Shown: one piece after another, positions 21,596-30,788 of the stretch
Layout: each line of letters opens with the position of its first letter
How positions within the stretch are numbered: position 1 is the first letter of the stretch
Origin: Fumia xinanensis
GTDB taxonomy: Bacteria > Bacillota > Clostridia > Oscillospirales > Ruminococcaceae
NCBI RefSeq assembly: GCF_014384905.1
Contig: NZ_JACRSV010000002.1
Span: 434,001-498,000 of the forward strand
Direction: 5' to 3'
DNA: 64,000 nt
Translations under genes and position numbers: made by a program
The notes under the pieces: model-generated
What the model saw: only the letters and a program-made list of their open reading frames with translations
Database searches by the model: none
Told to the model about the DNA's origin: nothing

Positions 21596-24244
21596 ATGAC
21601 TGATCTCAACATATTCGACTTGCTGCTGGCGCTCAAAAAGAAGCTGCGGGTCATCATCATTTTTACGATTTTGTTCACTTTCGCCGCCTTCGGCATGGCG
21701 AAGATGATGCAGTCGTATACCGCAACCCTTCATCTTCAGTACAAATTCGATGAGGCCAAGGAAGGTCAAGCGCCCGACGGGACAAAGCTGGACGTTTACC
21801 AGATCATGAGTCCGTCGATTATTTCCAGCGCTCTCAACAACCTGAACATGGACCTGGACCTTTCCGTCGAAGATGTAAGGAATCAGATGTTGGTCACCGA
21901 GGTGGTAGACGCCAAAGCCACTGAAATCCAGAAAGCTTCGGTGGAAAAGGGCGAGGAATACGTCATCAACCCAACCGAGTACACCATCAAATATACCTGC
22001 GACGGCTCCTACGGTGCAGAGTTCGGTAACCGGCTCCTGTCCGCCATCATCAAGGCCTACGATGAGCAGTTCGCTGAAGAGTATTACAACATGACCAATG
22101 TCATCAACTTCATGGACAATGTCGAGACGGATGACATGGACTACATGATGCTCTGCGACTTTATCAGCAGCAATCTTGACAACATCATCAGCTCCTTAAA
22201 CGGGCTCAAAGACGGCAACGAATCCTTTCGTTCCGTCACCACGGGACTGAGCTTTGACGTTTTGGCGTCCTATTTTCAGAACCTTAAAGATACCGATTAC
22301 CAGAAGTATTACGCGAATGTCCGGGAAGGGCTGCTCACAAAGGACAAGGAAAAGCTTTTAAAAACTTATCAGAACAAAATCGAAAGCAACCGGCAGCAGA
22401 TGGAAACGAACCAGAAGGAATCCGACCTGCTACACGACACCGTCAGCAGCTTTTATGACCAGTATAAGGAGAGCCCTCTCTACAAGCAGGCCATCAACAC
22501 GCAGAGCACCACAAACGGCTCCAACAGCGAGAACAAAACACTGGTCTACGACGAAAACCTTCTCAAAAACATCAACACCTACGACGATATGATGATTCGC
22601 TACGTGGATGCGGGCACTAACGCCGCCATTTTGCGTCGGGACTCGGCCTATTACCAGAACCTCATCGACGAGTTTTCGGCAAACACGGTTTCTGCCGCCG
22701 CGCAGCAGGAGCTTCTCGCCCAAAACGAAATTATTCTGGACGAAATGCTCACAAACCTGAATACCTATGTCCAGATGGCCAATAAAACCCTGGACGATTA
22801 TTATGGCCGGCTCACCGCCAACCACATCAAATACCTGATGGCGGTGGATGTGACTCCCAACATTGCCATCCCGGTTGTGCTGGTTCTGGGGTTTTTCATC
22901 GGCCTGTTTATGATCTGCGTTATCTGTGTCTTTATCGAGATGTTCAAGCGGAACATAGAGCGGAAAAAGCTCCAGGAACTGTCTGCCGAGAGCGCGTTTT
23001 CCCACATCACCCCGGAGATCATCAACGGCATGACTATGATTGAGAGGGCTTTCTACGAGCAGGCCCTCAACGGCTTTGACGAGTTTTATCTGCTCTATCA
23101 GCCCATGGTGGACGGCGACAAAAACTGGATCATGGCGGAGACGCTGGTCCGCTGGAACAGTTCGCGTCTTGGACACATTATGCCCGATGAATTCCTGCCC
23201 ATCGCTGAAAAATATGGTTTGCTGGATTCTTTCGGCGTCTGGATTTTCCGCAACGTCTGCCACAAGCAGAAAGAGTGGAGCGACCAGTGCCTCAGCCACC
23301 AGATCAGCGTCAATTACTCGGTAAGCCAGATCGAGAGCGGTTCCTTTGTCGACAGTTTGTTCCAGATCATGAGTGAGACAAAGGCCGACCCTCAAAAGAT
23401 CTGCCTGGAGATTTCAGGCGGAGGCGAGATCGACAACATCAACTATGTGGCTCAGAAGTTCGTCGCCCTCAAGGCTTTGGGCGTCATGGTTGCCATCGAC
23501 CGGTTCGGAGATACCCTGTCGTCCCTGCGGGTGCTGTATGAGATTCCCGCCGACATCGTAAAAATCAGCCGGAACTACATCGCTTCCCTGGAAGCGGCTG
23601 AGCACAATTCTTTCTTAGTGGACACCATCACCATCTGCAAAGAACAAAACCTGAAAATCTGTATGCTGGGCGTGGAAAATGAGCTTCAGGTAAAACGTCT
23701 CAAGGATATGGGTATTTCCTATATGCAAGGGTATTATTTCTCAAGCCCTCTGAGCGCAAAGGATTATACGATGAAGATCGCTGAGGATACCGACCGCGCC
23801 TATGCGGCGAAGAAGAAGGGTGCCGACAGCGAAGACGCGGAAAACAACGGCGTCGTTTCGGTCGTGATTGGAGCCGATGCACCCACACAGGTGGACGCGG
23901 ATTCGAATGAAGCCGTTGGGCAGAAATCCGAAGCGGAAGTTAATGTCAAAGAAGCTTCCGGGGAAGTTTCCGAAACGGCCGAGACCGTCAAGACGGCTGA
24001 AACCGGGGATGCAAAACCAGCCATCGAAACTGAGATTTTCGAGGCAGCGGCTGAGGCCGAGGCCCTGGAATCCGAGGTTATGACTGAGGTTTCCGAGGCG
24101 GTCCAAGAAATTGCCTGCGAAGAACCTGCCCCCATAGCCGAAGAACCCCAAAAAACGGTGAAACACAAGGTTAGCCCGGCGAAGACCGGTGCCGCCGGTC
24201 GGGTCAAGGTCCGCAAAGTGCAAAACCGGAAGAACCACAGATGA
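21596..24244 (+). CDS. Wzz-like co-polymerase fused to a degenerate EAL domain
   Basis: 882 residues from ATG 21596, after AGGAGGT. Residues 1-450 have Wzz-like topology: a span at about 20-40, a large outer domain, a span at about 425-447. Residues about 490-735 are an EAL domain: LLYQPMVDG, AETLVRW in place of EALLRW, PDEFLPIAEKYGLLDSFGVWIF, VNYSVSQIESGSF, YMQGYYFSSPL. Key catalytic parts are altered: ELTES is EISGG, DDFGTG is DRFGDT, and KID is KIS. It is therefore probably a c-di-GMP sensor rather than a phosphodiesterase. An E/A-rich tail (750-860) ends in a basic stretch. It could gate chain length or export by c-di-GMP. The fusion is directly visible; the function is inference. Confidence 0.82.
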   Translation: MTDLNIFDLLLALKKKLRVIIIFTILFTFAAFGMAKMMQSYTATLHLQYKFDEAKEGQAPDGTKLDVYQIMSPSIISSALNNLNMDLDLSVEDVRNQMLVTEVVDAKATEIQKASVEKGEEYVINPTEYTIKYTCDGSYGAEFGNRLLSAIIKAYDEQFAEEYYNMTNVINFMDNVETDDMDYMMLCDFISSNLDNIISSLNGLKDGNESFRSVTTGLSFDVLASYFQNLKDTDYQKYYANVREGLLTKDKEKLLKTYQNKIESNRQQMETNQKESDLLHDTVSSFYDQYKESPLYKQAINTQSTTNGSNSENKTLVYDENLLKNINTYDDMMIRYVDAGTNAAILRRDSAYYQNLIDEFSANTVSAAAQQELLAQNEIILDEMLTNLNTYVQMANKTLDDYYGRLTANHIKYLMAVDVTPNIAIPVVLVLGFFIGLFMICVICVFIEMFKRNIERKKLQELSAESAFSHITPEIINGMTMIERAFYEQALNGFDEFYLLYQPMVDGDKNWIMAETLVRWNSSRLGHIMPDEFLPIAEKYGLLDSFGVWIFRNVCHKQKEWSDQCLSHQISVNYSVSQIESGSFVDSLFQIMSETKADPQKICLEISGGGEIDNINYVAQKFVALKALGVMVAIDRFGDTLSSLRVLYEIPADIVKISRNYIASLEAAEHNSFLVDTITICKEQNLKICMLGVENELQVKRLKDMGISYMQGYYFSSPLSAKDYTMKIAEDTDRAYAAKKKGADSEDAENNGVVSVVIGADAPTQVDADSNEAVGQKSEAEVNVKEASGEVSETAETVKTAETGDAKPAIETEIFEAAAEAEALESEVMTEVSEAVQEIACEEPAPIAEEPQKTVKHKVSPAKTGAAGRVKVRKVQNRKNHR

Positions 24245-24264
24245 GAGCGGGGAGGAATAAATCT

Positions 24265-25101
24265 ATGATTACGAAAAAACGTGTCCTCGCCTGCATTTTG
24301 GCCATTTTTCTTGTGTTTGCCGCCTGCGTGGTGGTGGATGATGTTACCGTCGAGCTAAACACCTACGAGTACTACGACTCCGATCTGCCTATGCTGTTTT
24401 ACGGCTATCGGATCATGTGCGTTTCCGATTTTCACAATTCCTTCTACCCGGGCCAGATTTCCAAGAAGATAAACGAGGAAAAGCCCGACGTAGTCCTTTT
24501 CCTGGGAGACATGACAACGCTCCCCAAAAACAATACCGACAGATTTATGGAACTTCTCGACGGCATCGAAATTGACGTGCCCATTTACGGCGTCCTCGGC
24601 AATCACGAGGAATTTTCCGAACGCAAGGACGAACTTATCCGGGAGTTCGCCGGCACCAAGATGAAGCTTTTGCAGAATGAGAGCGTCATGCTGGAGCGGG
24701 ACGGCGCTTCCATCAAGCTGGTGGGCGTCAGCGACGTGGATATGGAAGACGATCAGGCGAAGGACTCCTGGAGCCTTTCCCAGATACGGGAGTACCTCTC
24801 GAAGGAGCTTGACCACTCGGCCTTTACCATTCTCGCCTGCCACCGGTCGAATCTATATCCCTATCTGGAAGATTTGGACGCCGATTTGATGCTGTCGGGA
24901 CATATGCACGGCGGCGTGGTACGGGTTCCCTTCTTCGGCGGGATATTCGGACAGGACGGCGGCCTCATGCCCGACTATGACGCGGGGCTGTATCAGGAAA
25001 GCAACATGGCCTTGTACGTCAACCGGGGCTGCGACTTCACACTGACAAAACCACGGATCAACAACGGGCCGGAGATCGTTCAGATCATCCTCAAGAAATA
25101 A
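24265..25101 (+). CDS. Membrane-anchored metallophosphoesterase
   Basis: 278 residues from ATG 24265, supported by GGGGAGGA; an ATG at 24241 overlaps the previous stop but has no site. An N-terminal span (about 6-22) is followed by a calcineurin-like phosphoesterase: VSDFHNSF, LGDMTTL, GVLGNHEEF, ACHRS and SGHMHGG supply the two-metal ligands. It resembles the YkuE group of cell-surface phosphoesterases. Within the polysaccharide operon it may cleave a phosphorylated lipid or sugar intermediate; the substrate is unknown. Confidence 0.87.
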   Translation: MITKKRVLACILAIFLVFAACVVVDDVTVELNTYEYYDSDLPMLFYGYRIMCVSDFHNSFYPGQISKKINEEKPDVVLFLGDMTTLPKNNTDRFMELLDGIEIDVPIYGVLGNHEEFSERKDELIREFAGTKMKLLQNESVMLERDGASIKLVGVSDVDMEDDQAKDSWSLSQIREYLSKELDHSAFTILACHRSNLYPYLEDLDADLMLSGHMHGGVVRVPFFGGIFGQDGGLMPDYDAGLYQESNMALYVNRGCDFTLTKPRINNGPEIVQIILKK

Positions 25102-25110
25102 CGGGACGCC

Positions 25111-26307
25111 ATGAAAAAGATACTGATAATTTATACCGAAATGATTATTGGAGGAGCTACATCCGCGTTGTTGTCGCTCCTCCATTCTCTGGATTACGAA
25201 AAATACAGCGTCGATCTGCAGCTTTACAGCAACGGCGGCATCCGGCAAGGGGAAATCCCCAAAGAAGTGCACATTCTGCCGGAGGCGGACCCGTACACCC
25301 ACGGATTTTGGCAAAAGGCGGCGGGAAAACTCCTGTCGCCTTGCTACATTGGGGCAAAAGTGCGCGCGGTCTGGCAAAAATCGGTGAAAAAGCGGCCTTT
25401 GAGCGCAGTGCAGGTCATGACCTGTCAGGCGGCAAAGGCGGGGCAGAAGGCCCAAAAGTCATATGACACCGCCGTTTCTTTCCTGGAATTTTGGCCCCTT
25501 TACTACCTGGCGTTCCAGGTGGAGGCAAAGCGGAAGGTCAGCTGGATTCACATCGACTACAAGAAAAGCACGCTGAGCGTCAGTTTAGACGAGGAGGCTT
25601 TTGCCCAGTGCGACAAAATTGTCCTGGTGTCGAAACAGTGCCTCGATAATTTTAGAGAGCTCTGCCCGAAATTTGCCGGGAAAGCCGTCTGGACCGAAAA
25701 CATCGTCTCGCCGGGGCTCATCCGCCGGGCGGCCGGGAAGGCACAGCCGGAGCTGCCCGGCAAAGCTTCGCCGGATGTGATTCGGCTCGTGACAGTTTCC
25801 CGGGTGGATTTCAGCCATAAGGGATTGGATCGTGGGATCGAAGCCTTCCGCCGCCTCAAGGAAGAAGGGCTGGCAGGGCGGTTCCAGTGGGTCGTCATCG
25901 GGGACGGGGACGACCTGGAAGCCTTTCAGGAGATGATTTCCGAAAACGGGCTCGAGAGCCTCATATTCCCCCTGGGCATGAAGCCGGAACCCCTCCCTTA
26001 CCTGAAGCAGGCGGACGCATTTTTTCTGCCCTCCCGGTACGAGGGGAAACCCATTTCGGTATCGGAGGCCCAGATTCTCGGGGTGCCGCCGCTGGTCTGC
26101 GCCTATGAATCGGCTCGTGAACAAATTTGGGACGGCATCGACGGGCTGGTGTTTGAAAACAGCGGGAAGGGGGTTTATGAGGGGCTGAGACGGCTGGCGG
26201 AACAGCCGGAAATCCTCAGTGCCCTGGGGGAAAACCTGCTGAAACGGGATTTTGCCGACCGAGAGGCCATTGAGGCCATCGACAGAATCATCGGGGGCAC
26301 GTCCTGA
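25111..26307 (+). CDS. Glycosyltransferase family 4-type protein
   Basis: 398 residues. GT-B fold: N-terminal TEMIIGGATSALLSLLHSL, middle LVTVSRVDFSHKGLDRGIEAF, VVIGDGDDLEAF, then PLGMKPEPLPYLKQADAFFLPSRYEGKPISVSEAQILG, which carries the E-x7-E nucleotide-sugar motif in a GT4 manner. Transfers a sugar from a nucleotide donor to the growing lipid-linked repeat unit in the cytoplasm. It begins nine bases after the phosphoesterase gene. Sugar and linkage cannot be read from sequence. Confidence 0.9.
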   Translation: MKKILIIYTEMIIGGATSALLSLLHSLDYEKYSVDLQLYSNGGIRQGEIPKEVHILPEADPYTHGFWQKAAGKLLSPCYIGAKVRAVWQKSVKKRPLSAVQVMTCQAAKAGQKAQKSYDTAVSFLEFWPLYYLAFQVEAKRKVSWIHIDYKKSTLSVSLDEEAFAQCDKIVLVSKQCLDNFRELCPKFAGKAVWTENIVSPGLIRRAAGKAQPELPGKASPDVIRLVTVSRVDFSHKGLDRGIEAFRRLKEEGLAGRFQWVVIGDGDDLEAFQEMISENGLESLIFPLGMKPEPLPYLKQADAFFLPSRYEGKPISVSEAQILGVPPLVCAYESAREQIWDGIDGLVFENSGKGVYEGLRRLAEQPEILSALGENLLKRDFADREAIEAIDRIIGGTS

Positions 26308-26354
26308 CTGGCGGGACAGTCCAGTAAAATCCATGATGGAAGGGCGTTGGAGCC

Positions 26355-27569
26355 GTGAATCTATTGTTTGTCAGCGGTCTGTTCCGCAAAGAGCGGGAAC
26401 GGGAGATTTTTTCTAAATTCAAGATGTTTCCCTACGCGGCCGCAAACGTTCACCAGTGGCATATCCTGGAGGGGCTGGCGGGGCGGGAGGACGTCTGTGT
26501 GGAAGCGGTGAACGCCGCTTTCGTCGGCACCTACCCCCGGGAGTACAAGGACGGCTACATCCACGGAGGCAGCTGGGAATACAAAGGCGTCGAAGTTCAC
26601 GAGGTGGGCTTTTTAAACCTGTTCGGCATCCGGTCTATTTCCCGCTCCATTGGTGTTTACCGGGGCATGGTCCGCTGGTGGAAGCGGCACCGGGGGGAAG
26701 AAAATACCGCGGTGCTCTATTCGATGATCACCCCTTTTATGCTGGCGGGCGCGTTGGCGAAAAGGCGGTGTAAGGGGCTCAAGCTCTGCCTTTATGTGCC
26801 AGACCTGCCCGGCTCCTTTTTACAGATCGGCGGCAAGGGGAAAATCTACCGTTTTTTGAAGAGGGTGGACTGTGCTTTGATGAACAGGCTCCTCCAAAAG
26901 ATGGATAGCTTTGCCCTTTTGACCGAACAGATGAACGAGAAGGTCAACCCCGGCGGGGAAAAGCCCTACACCGTAGTGGAGGGCATCGTTTCCGCCGCCG
27001 ACGTGCCGGACATCGAGGATTTCGTGCCGGGAAAAACGCCGTCTTTTGTCTACACCGGGCTCATCGACCGGGCTTTCGGCGTGCTGGATTTGGCGGAGGC
27101 GTTCACTTTGCTGGAAGGGGACTGCACCTTGGAACTCTACGGCCAGGGGGAAGCCCTTGAGACCATCCGCGAAATGGCCGAGAAAGATCCCCGCATCCGC
27201 TGCCACGGGGCGCTCCCCCGCGGAGAAGTCCTTCAAAAACAGCGGAAGGCCACCGTCCTTGTCAACCCCAGAATGCCCGACAAGGATTTTGTCCGGTATT
27301 CCTTCCCGTCAAAGACGCTGGAATACCTGCTTTCGGGGAGGCCGGTGCTAATGTTTCGGCTGGATGGCATCCCGGAGGAATATTACGAGTATATCTCCAC
27401 CTATCCATCCCCGGACCACGGGGAGATGGCAGCGGTTATGAAGCGGCTTATGGACGCCCCGGAACAAGAACTGACCTGCCGGGGAAAACGGGGCCGGGAA
27501 TTTGTACTGCGAGAAAAAAATGAAGCAAAACAAGCGCAAAAACTTATCGAACTGCTGAAACGGAGCTGA
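26355..27569 (+). CDS. Glycosyltransferase family 4-like protein
   Basis: 404 residues with a GTG start at 26355. It has the GT-B layout: LFVSGLF and YAAANVHQWHILEGLA in the N-domain, LCLYVPDLPGSF, SFVYTGLIDRAFGVLDLAEAF at the domain junction, LYGQGEALETI, then LVNPRMPDKDFVRYSFPSKTLEYLLSGRPVLMF. The donor-binding glutamate lies in SKTLEYLLSG. Acts on the same lipid-linked oligosaccharide pathway; specificity unknown. Confidence 0.87.
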   Translation: MNLLFVSGLFRKEREREIFSKFKMFPYAAANVHQWHILEGLAGREDVCVEAVNAAFVGTYPREYKDGYIHGGSWEYKGVEVHEVGFLNLFGIRSISRSIGVYRGMVRWWKRHRGEENTAVLYSMITPFMLAGALAKRRCKGLKLCLYVPDLPGSFLQIGGKGKIYRFLKRVDCALMNRLLQKMDSFALLTEQMNEKVNPGGEKPYTVVEGIVSAADVPDIEDFVPGKTPSFVYTGLIDRAFGVLDLAEAFTLLEGDCTLELYGQGEALETIREMAEKDPRIRCHGALPRGEVLQKQRKATVLVNPRMPDKDFVRYSFPSKTLEYLLSGRPVLMFRLDGIPEEYYEYISTYPSPDHGEMAAVMKRLMDAPEQELTCRGKRGREFVLREKNEAKQAQKLIELLKRS

Positions 27570-27576
27570 AAGACAG

Positions 27577-28545
27577 ATGCCCAAGATGTTCACCCTTATG
27601 ACCTGCACCCACAACCACGCCGATCTGCTGCGGCTGACACTCTCCGCTATGATGGAGCTTCGCGGCCTTGAGGAATACGTGGAAGAAATCCTCGTCGTCG
27701 ACAACGCCTCCACCGACGAAACGCCGGGGGTGGTGAGGGAATTTGCAGAGCAAAATCCCATCGTCCGGTATCTGCTGGAGCCGAAACAGGGTGTGGCTTA
27801 TGCCAGAAGGCACGCGGCGGACCTCAGTACCCCGTGGCTCATCTTTGTGGATGACGACAACCTGCTCTCGAAAAACTATCTCATCCGGGCGGCGGAGCTC
27901 ATCGAGGAAAATCCCGACGCGGGCGTCCTCAACGGGGCGGGCATCGCTGCCCCTGTACCGGGGCAGCGCTTTACCGCCGACGAGCAGCAGAGGTTGTTCG
28001 CTGTGGCGGCGTATCTGGCCTGCTCCCACCCCAGCGCCGATTCCTTCCGGGCAGGGATGAAAAGCATGGCCACCGTGCCCTACGGGGCGGGGGTCGTTTT
28101 GCGGGTTGAACCGCTCAAGCGGTTTTCCGAGCGGGGCTGGACCAAAAACGTGGGCCGCAGCGGCGGTGCCCTCACCTCCGGCGAAGATGGGGAGATCATC
28201 GTTTCTGTCTTGCAGGAGGGCTACCGCTACCTCTACGACTGTGAGATGTATTTTTACCACCTGATGCCCAAGGAGCGGCTCGGGGAGGATTACCTCTCGC
28301 GGCTTTACAGTGGCATCGGCCACGGCATGTATCACTACCACCGGCAGGGGATTTACGGAAGGCTCCGAAATCTTTGCTATTTTGCCGGGTACTGCCTGAA
28401 ACTGCTGGTTCTCCCTGTGGCGGCGGCCCTAGTGAACGACCCGGTGAAGAAAATTTCCTATCATTACAAAGCCTGCTCCTGGAGAGCCTATAACCGCTGC
28501 TGTCTGGGGGAACGAGGCGAACATGAGGTGGTGAGCCGTCTATGA
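27577..28545 (+). CDS. Glycosyltransferase family 2 protein
   Basis: 322 residues, starting seven bases after the previous stop with a weak ribosome site, so translation may be coupled. GT-A fold with FTLMTCTHNHADLLRLTL, ILVVDNASTDET, and the metal-binding DDDN triad in WLIFVDDDNLLS; a later acidic TSGEDGEI may hold the catalytic base. A hydrophobic stretch near 270-290 suggests membrane association. Probable rhamnosyl- or similar transferase, but specificity is not shown. Confidence 0.9.
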   Translation: MPKMFTLMTCTHNHADLLRLTLSAMMELRGLEEYVEEILVVDNASTDETPGVVREFAEQNPIVRYLLEPKQGVAYARRHAADLSTPWLIFVDDDNLLSKNYLIRAAELIEENPDAGVLNGAGIAAPVPGQRFTADEQQRLFAVAAYLACSHPSADSFRAGMKSMATVPYGAGVVLRVEPLKRFSERGWTKNVGRSGGALTSGEDGEIIVSVLQEGYRYLYDCEMYFYHLMPKERLGEDYLSRLYSGIGHGMYHYHRQGIYGRLRNLCYFAGYCLKLLVLPVAAALVNDPVKKISYHYKACSWRAYNRCCLGERGEHEVVSRL

Positions 28546-29399
28546 CCGAAGCGCAGATTTCCGTAATTATCCCGGTGTACCAGGCGGAGAAAACCATCCG
28601 CCGGTGCCTGGACAGCATTTTTGCCCAAACTTATCCTCATTGGGCGGTTCTGGCGGTGGACGACGGCTCCAAAGACGGGAGCGGGGCGATTCTCGACGAG
28701 TACGCTCAGACAGACTCCCGGGTGCAGGTGTTCCACCAGCCCAACGGAGGGGCCGCACATGCCCGAAATGCAGCCATCAAGCGCCTCGAGACAAAGTATG
28801 TGACCTTTCTCGACTCCGACGACTGGCTGGAGCCGTACGCACTGGAGAAGATGCTCAAAATCGCCCAAGATACCGATGCCCAGATCGTTCAGTGCAAGTT
28901 CTATTATGATCACCCAAATGGGGAGCAATACCTCCCCCAGGACAGCTTCTCCGACGGTATGGTGGCCGACCGGGCGGATTTTCCCAAAACGGTCTATCAC
29001 AAAATGCTGACTGGGATTCAACTGAACCATGTATGGCACTCCCTGTTTGAGTCCCAGTTGATGGAAGGCCTCGCCATGCCGGAAAATATGGTGACGGGGG
29101 AGGACCTTTACTTTTTGATCGACGTATTTCCCAGAGCCAGCCGGTACGCCTACACTGCCAAGCCCTTGTTCCACTATTTCAGGCGGCCGGACGGGCTGAC
29201 CGGCTCTTCGCTGAAGCTCAAGGAAAAAATCCACTGTAACTGGCTTCTTTCAAAAAAGCTCAGCGCTTCGCTGAAAAACTGGGGGATGGATACCCCGTGG
29301 TATCATATAAAAGCGTATCTGCGGCTGCCGCGGGTCTTTGTATCCAAGGCCTACCGTATGGTGCGAAACGGCATGATGAAACTGAAAATCGGCGGGTAA
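28542..29399 (+). CDS. Glycosyltransferase family 2 protein
   Basis: 285 residues. The ATG overlaps the previous stop (ATGA), indicating translational coupling. Classic family 2 marks: ISVIIPVYQAEKTIRRCLDSI, AVDDGSKDGSG, GGAAHARNAAI, VTFLDSDDWLEP (DxD), and the ED of VTGEDLYFL as likely catalytic base. Adds a sugar to the repeat unit on the cytoplasmic side. Confidence 0.94.
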   Translation: MTEAQISVIIPVYQAEKTIRRCLDSIFAQTYPHWAVLAVDDGSKDGSGAILDEYAQTDSRVQVFHQPNGGAAHARNAAIKRLETKYVTFLDSDDWLEPYALEKMLKIAQDTDAQIVQCKFYYDHPNGEQYLPQDSFSDGMVADRADFPKTVYHKMLTGIQLNHVWHSLFESQLMEGLAMPENMVTGEDLYFLIDVFPRASRYAYTAKPLFHYFRRPDGLTGSSLKLKEKIHCNWLLSKKLSASLKNWGMDTPWYHIKAYLRLPRVFVSKAYRMVRNGMMKLKIGG

Positions 29400-29411
29400 G
29401 GAGATGAGGAT

Positions 29412-30767
29412 ATGACGGATATTGCCATGGAGGCAGGGAAACCAAAAATAAAAATCAAACAAGTCGACTGGAAGCAGTATTTGACGTATCCAAACGTGAT
29501 TTTAGGGCTGGGCTGGTTTATCTGCATCGCCATCGGAATGGTGCCGGCGATGGAGAGCCTGCTTTCCATCGCCCTGCTGGGCCTTGCTCTCTTGCTCATC
29601 CGCCGGGACGAGTTTTATATCTTTTTGATGTTTTTCATCTTTTTTGTCGATCAGTTCAACTTGGGCTCCGGGTCTCCGGCCTATCGAATTTACTCCTATC
29701 TGGTGCTCATCAAATTCATCGTCGAGATTCCAAAGGCAAAGTTCCGAGTGCCTTACCTGCCCGCTTTTTTGGTCTTTTTCCTCTTCTGCATTTTCGGGGT
29801 AGGCTCGGTGGGGGGGATCCGGCTGGGCCTGCACCTCTTTGCCGATATTTTTATCATTTACGCCATCCTCATAAGGCTGAAGGCAGACCCGCCTATGTTC
29901 CGCAAAATGGTCTTTCTTTTCGGAGCGGTGGCGGTGGCAGCGGGCATTTACTCGTTGCTCGCCGGCAACATCATTTCCTATGACGTGGGCCGCGAAGGGG
30001 TCCGCTCGTCGGAAATCGTCCGGTACTGCGCTACCTTCGGGGACGCGAACTACGCCGGATTCTTCTACAACATCGCGATTTTCGGCCTCCTGAGCCTGAA
30101 AACGCCCAAATGGTATGCCCGGCTGCCCCTTGTGCTGGTACTCCATTACTTTCTGCTGCTCACCAACAGTATGACGGCTTTTTTGGCCTATTTCTGCTGC
30201 CTGGCCATGTTTATCCTCCTGCGTTACCCCAAAAAATCCATTGTCATTTTCCCAACGGCGGCCTTTGTGGCCATTATTGTCATTGCGGTGGTGATGGCAG
30301 TGCCGGCGCTGCGGGAGATCGACTTTATCAAAAATGTCGTCATACGGGTCAGCGAACAGCTGCGGTACCTGCAAAGCGGCCGTTTTGACATGTTCACCAG
30401 CGGCCGGACCGGCATATGGGAATATTTCATGGACTTTTTTAACAAGCAGGACATTTTAGGGAAGCTCTTCGGCGGCAACGTGGTCACGTCGGCTATCACT
30501 GACCCTAAATTTACCGAGCACGGCGCCTGCCACCAGGTTTACATCCAGGGCCTTCTCACCTTCGGCATCATCGGCTCCATCGTGGTGTTTTTGACGGCTA
30601 TCGGCAAGTTTTTCTATAAATTTGTCACCTATTTTACCACCCATGTCAAGGGCGAAAACGCCGACATCGTCCGGGTGGTGCTGATTGCGACTATGATGTG
30701 GCTGTTTTTCGGCTTCAGCATCGACTTTTTCCTGGACTGGCGGTTTATGTACTTTTTCTTCATTTAA
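29412..30767 (+). CDS. Wzy-type polysaccharide polymerase (O-antigen ligase family)
   Basis: 451 residues with about eleven to twelve membrane spans. The large loop before the C-terminal spans contains FTSGRTGIWEYFMDFF, the S-G-R-T-x-I-W pattern seen in Wzy and O-antigen ligase proteins, followed by ACHQVYIQGLLTFGIIG with the usual conserved histidine. Wzy proteins polymerise lipid-linked repeat units outside the membrane. It should act together with the Wzx-like flippase at 33588 and the two Wzz-like proteins upstream. Confidence 0.87.
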   Translation: MTDIAMEAGKPKIKIKQVDWKQYLTYPNVILGLGWFICIAIGMVPAMESLLSIALLGLALLLIRRDEFYIFLMFFIFFVDQFNLGSGSPAYRIYSYLVLIKFIVEIPKAKFRVPYLPAFLVFFLFCIFGVGSVGGIRLGLHLFADIFIIYAILIRLKADPPMFRKMVFLFGAVAVAAGIYSLLAGNIISYDVGREGVRSSEIVRYCATFGDANYAGFFYNIAIFGLLSLKTPKWYARLPLVLVLHYFLLLTNSMTAFLAYFCCLAMFILLRYPKKSIVIFPTAAFVAIIVIAVVMAVPALREIDFIKNVVIRVSEQLRYLQSGRFDMFTSGRTGIWEYFMDFFNKQDILGKLFGGNVVTSAITDPKFTEHGACHQVYIQGLLTFGIIGSIVVFLTAIGKFFYKFVTYFTTHVKGENADIVRVVLIATMMWLFFGFSIDFFLDWRFMYFFFI

Positions 30768-30788
30768 CGGGCAAAGGAGCGGGGGACT

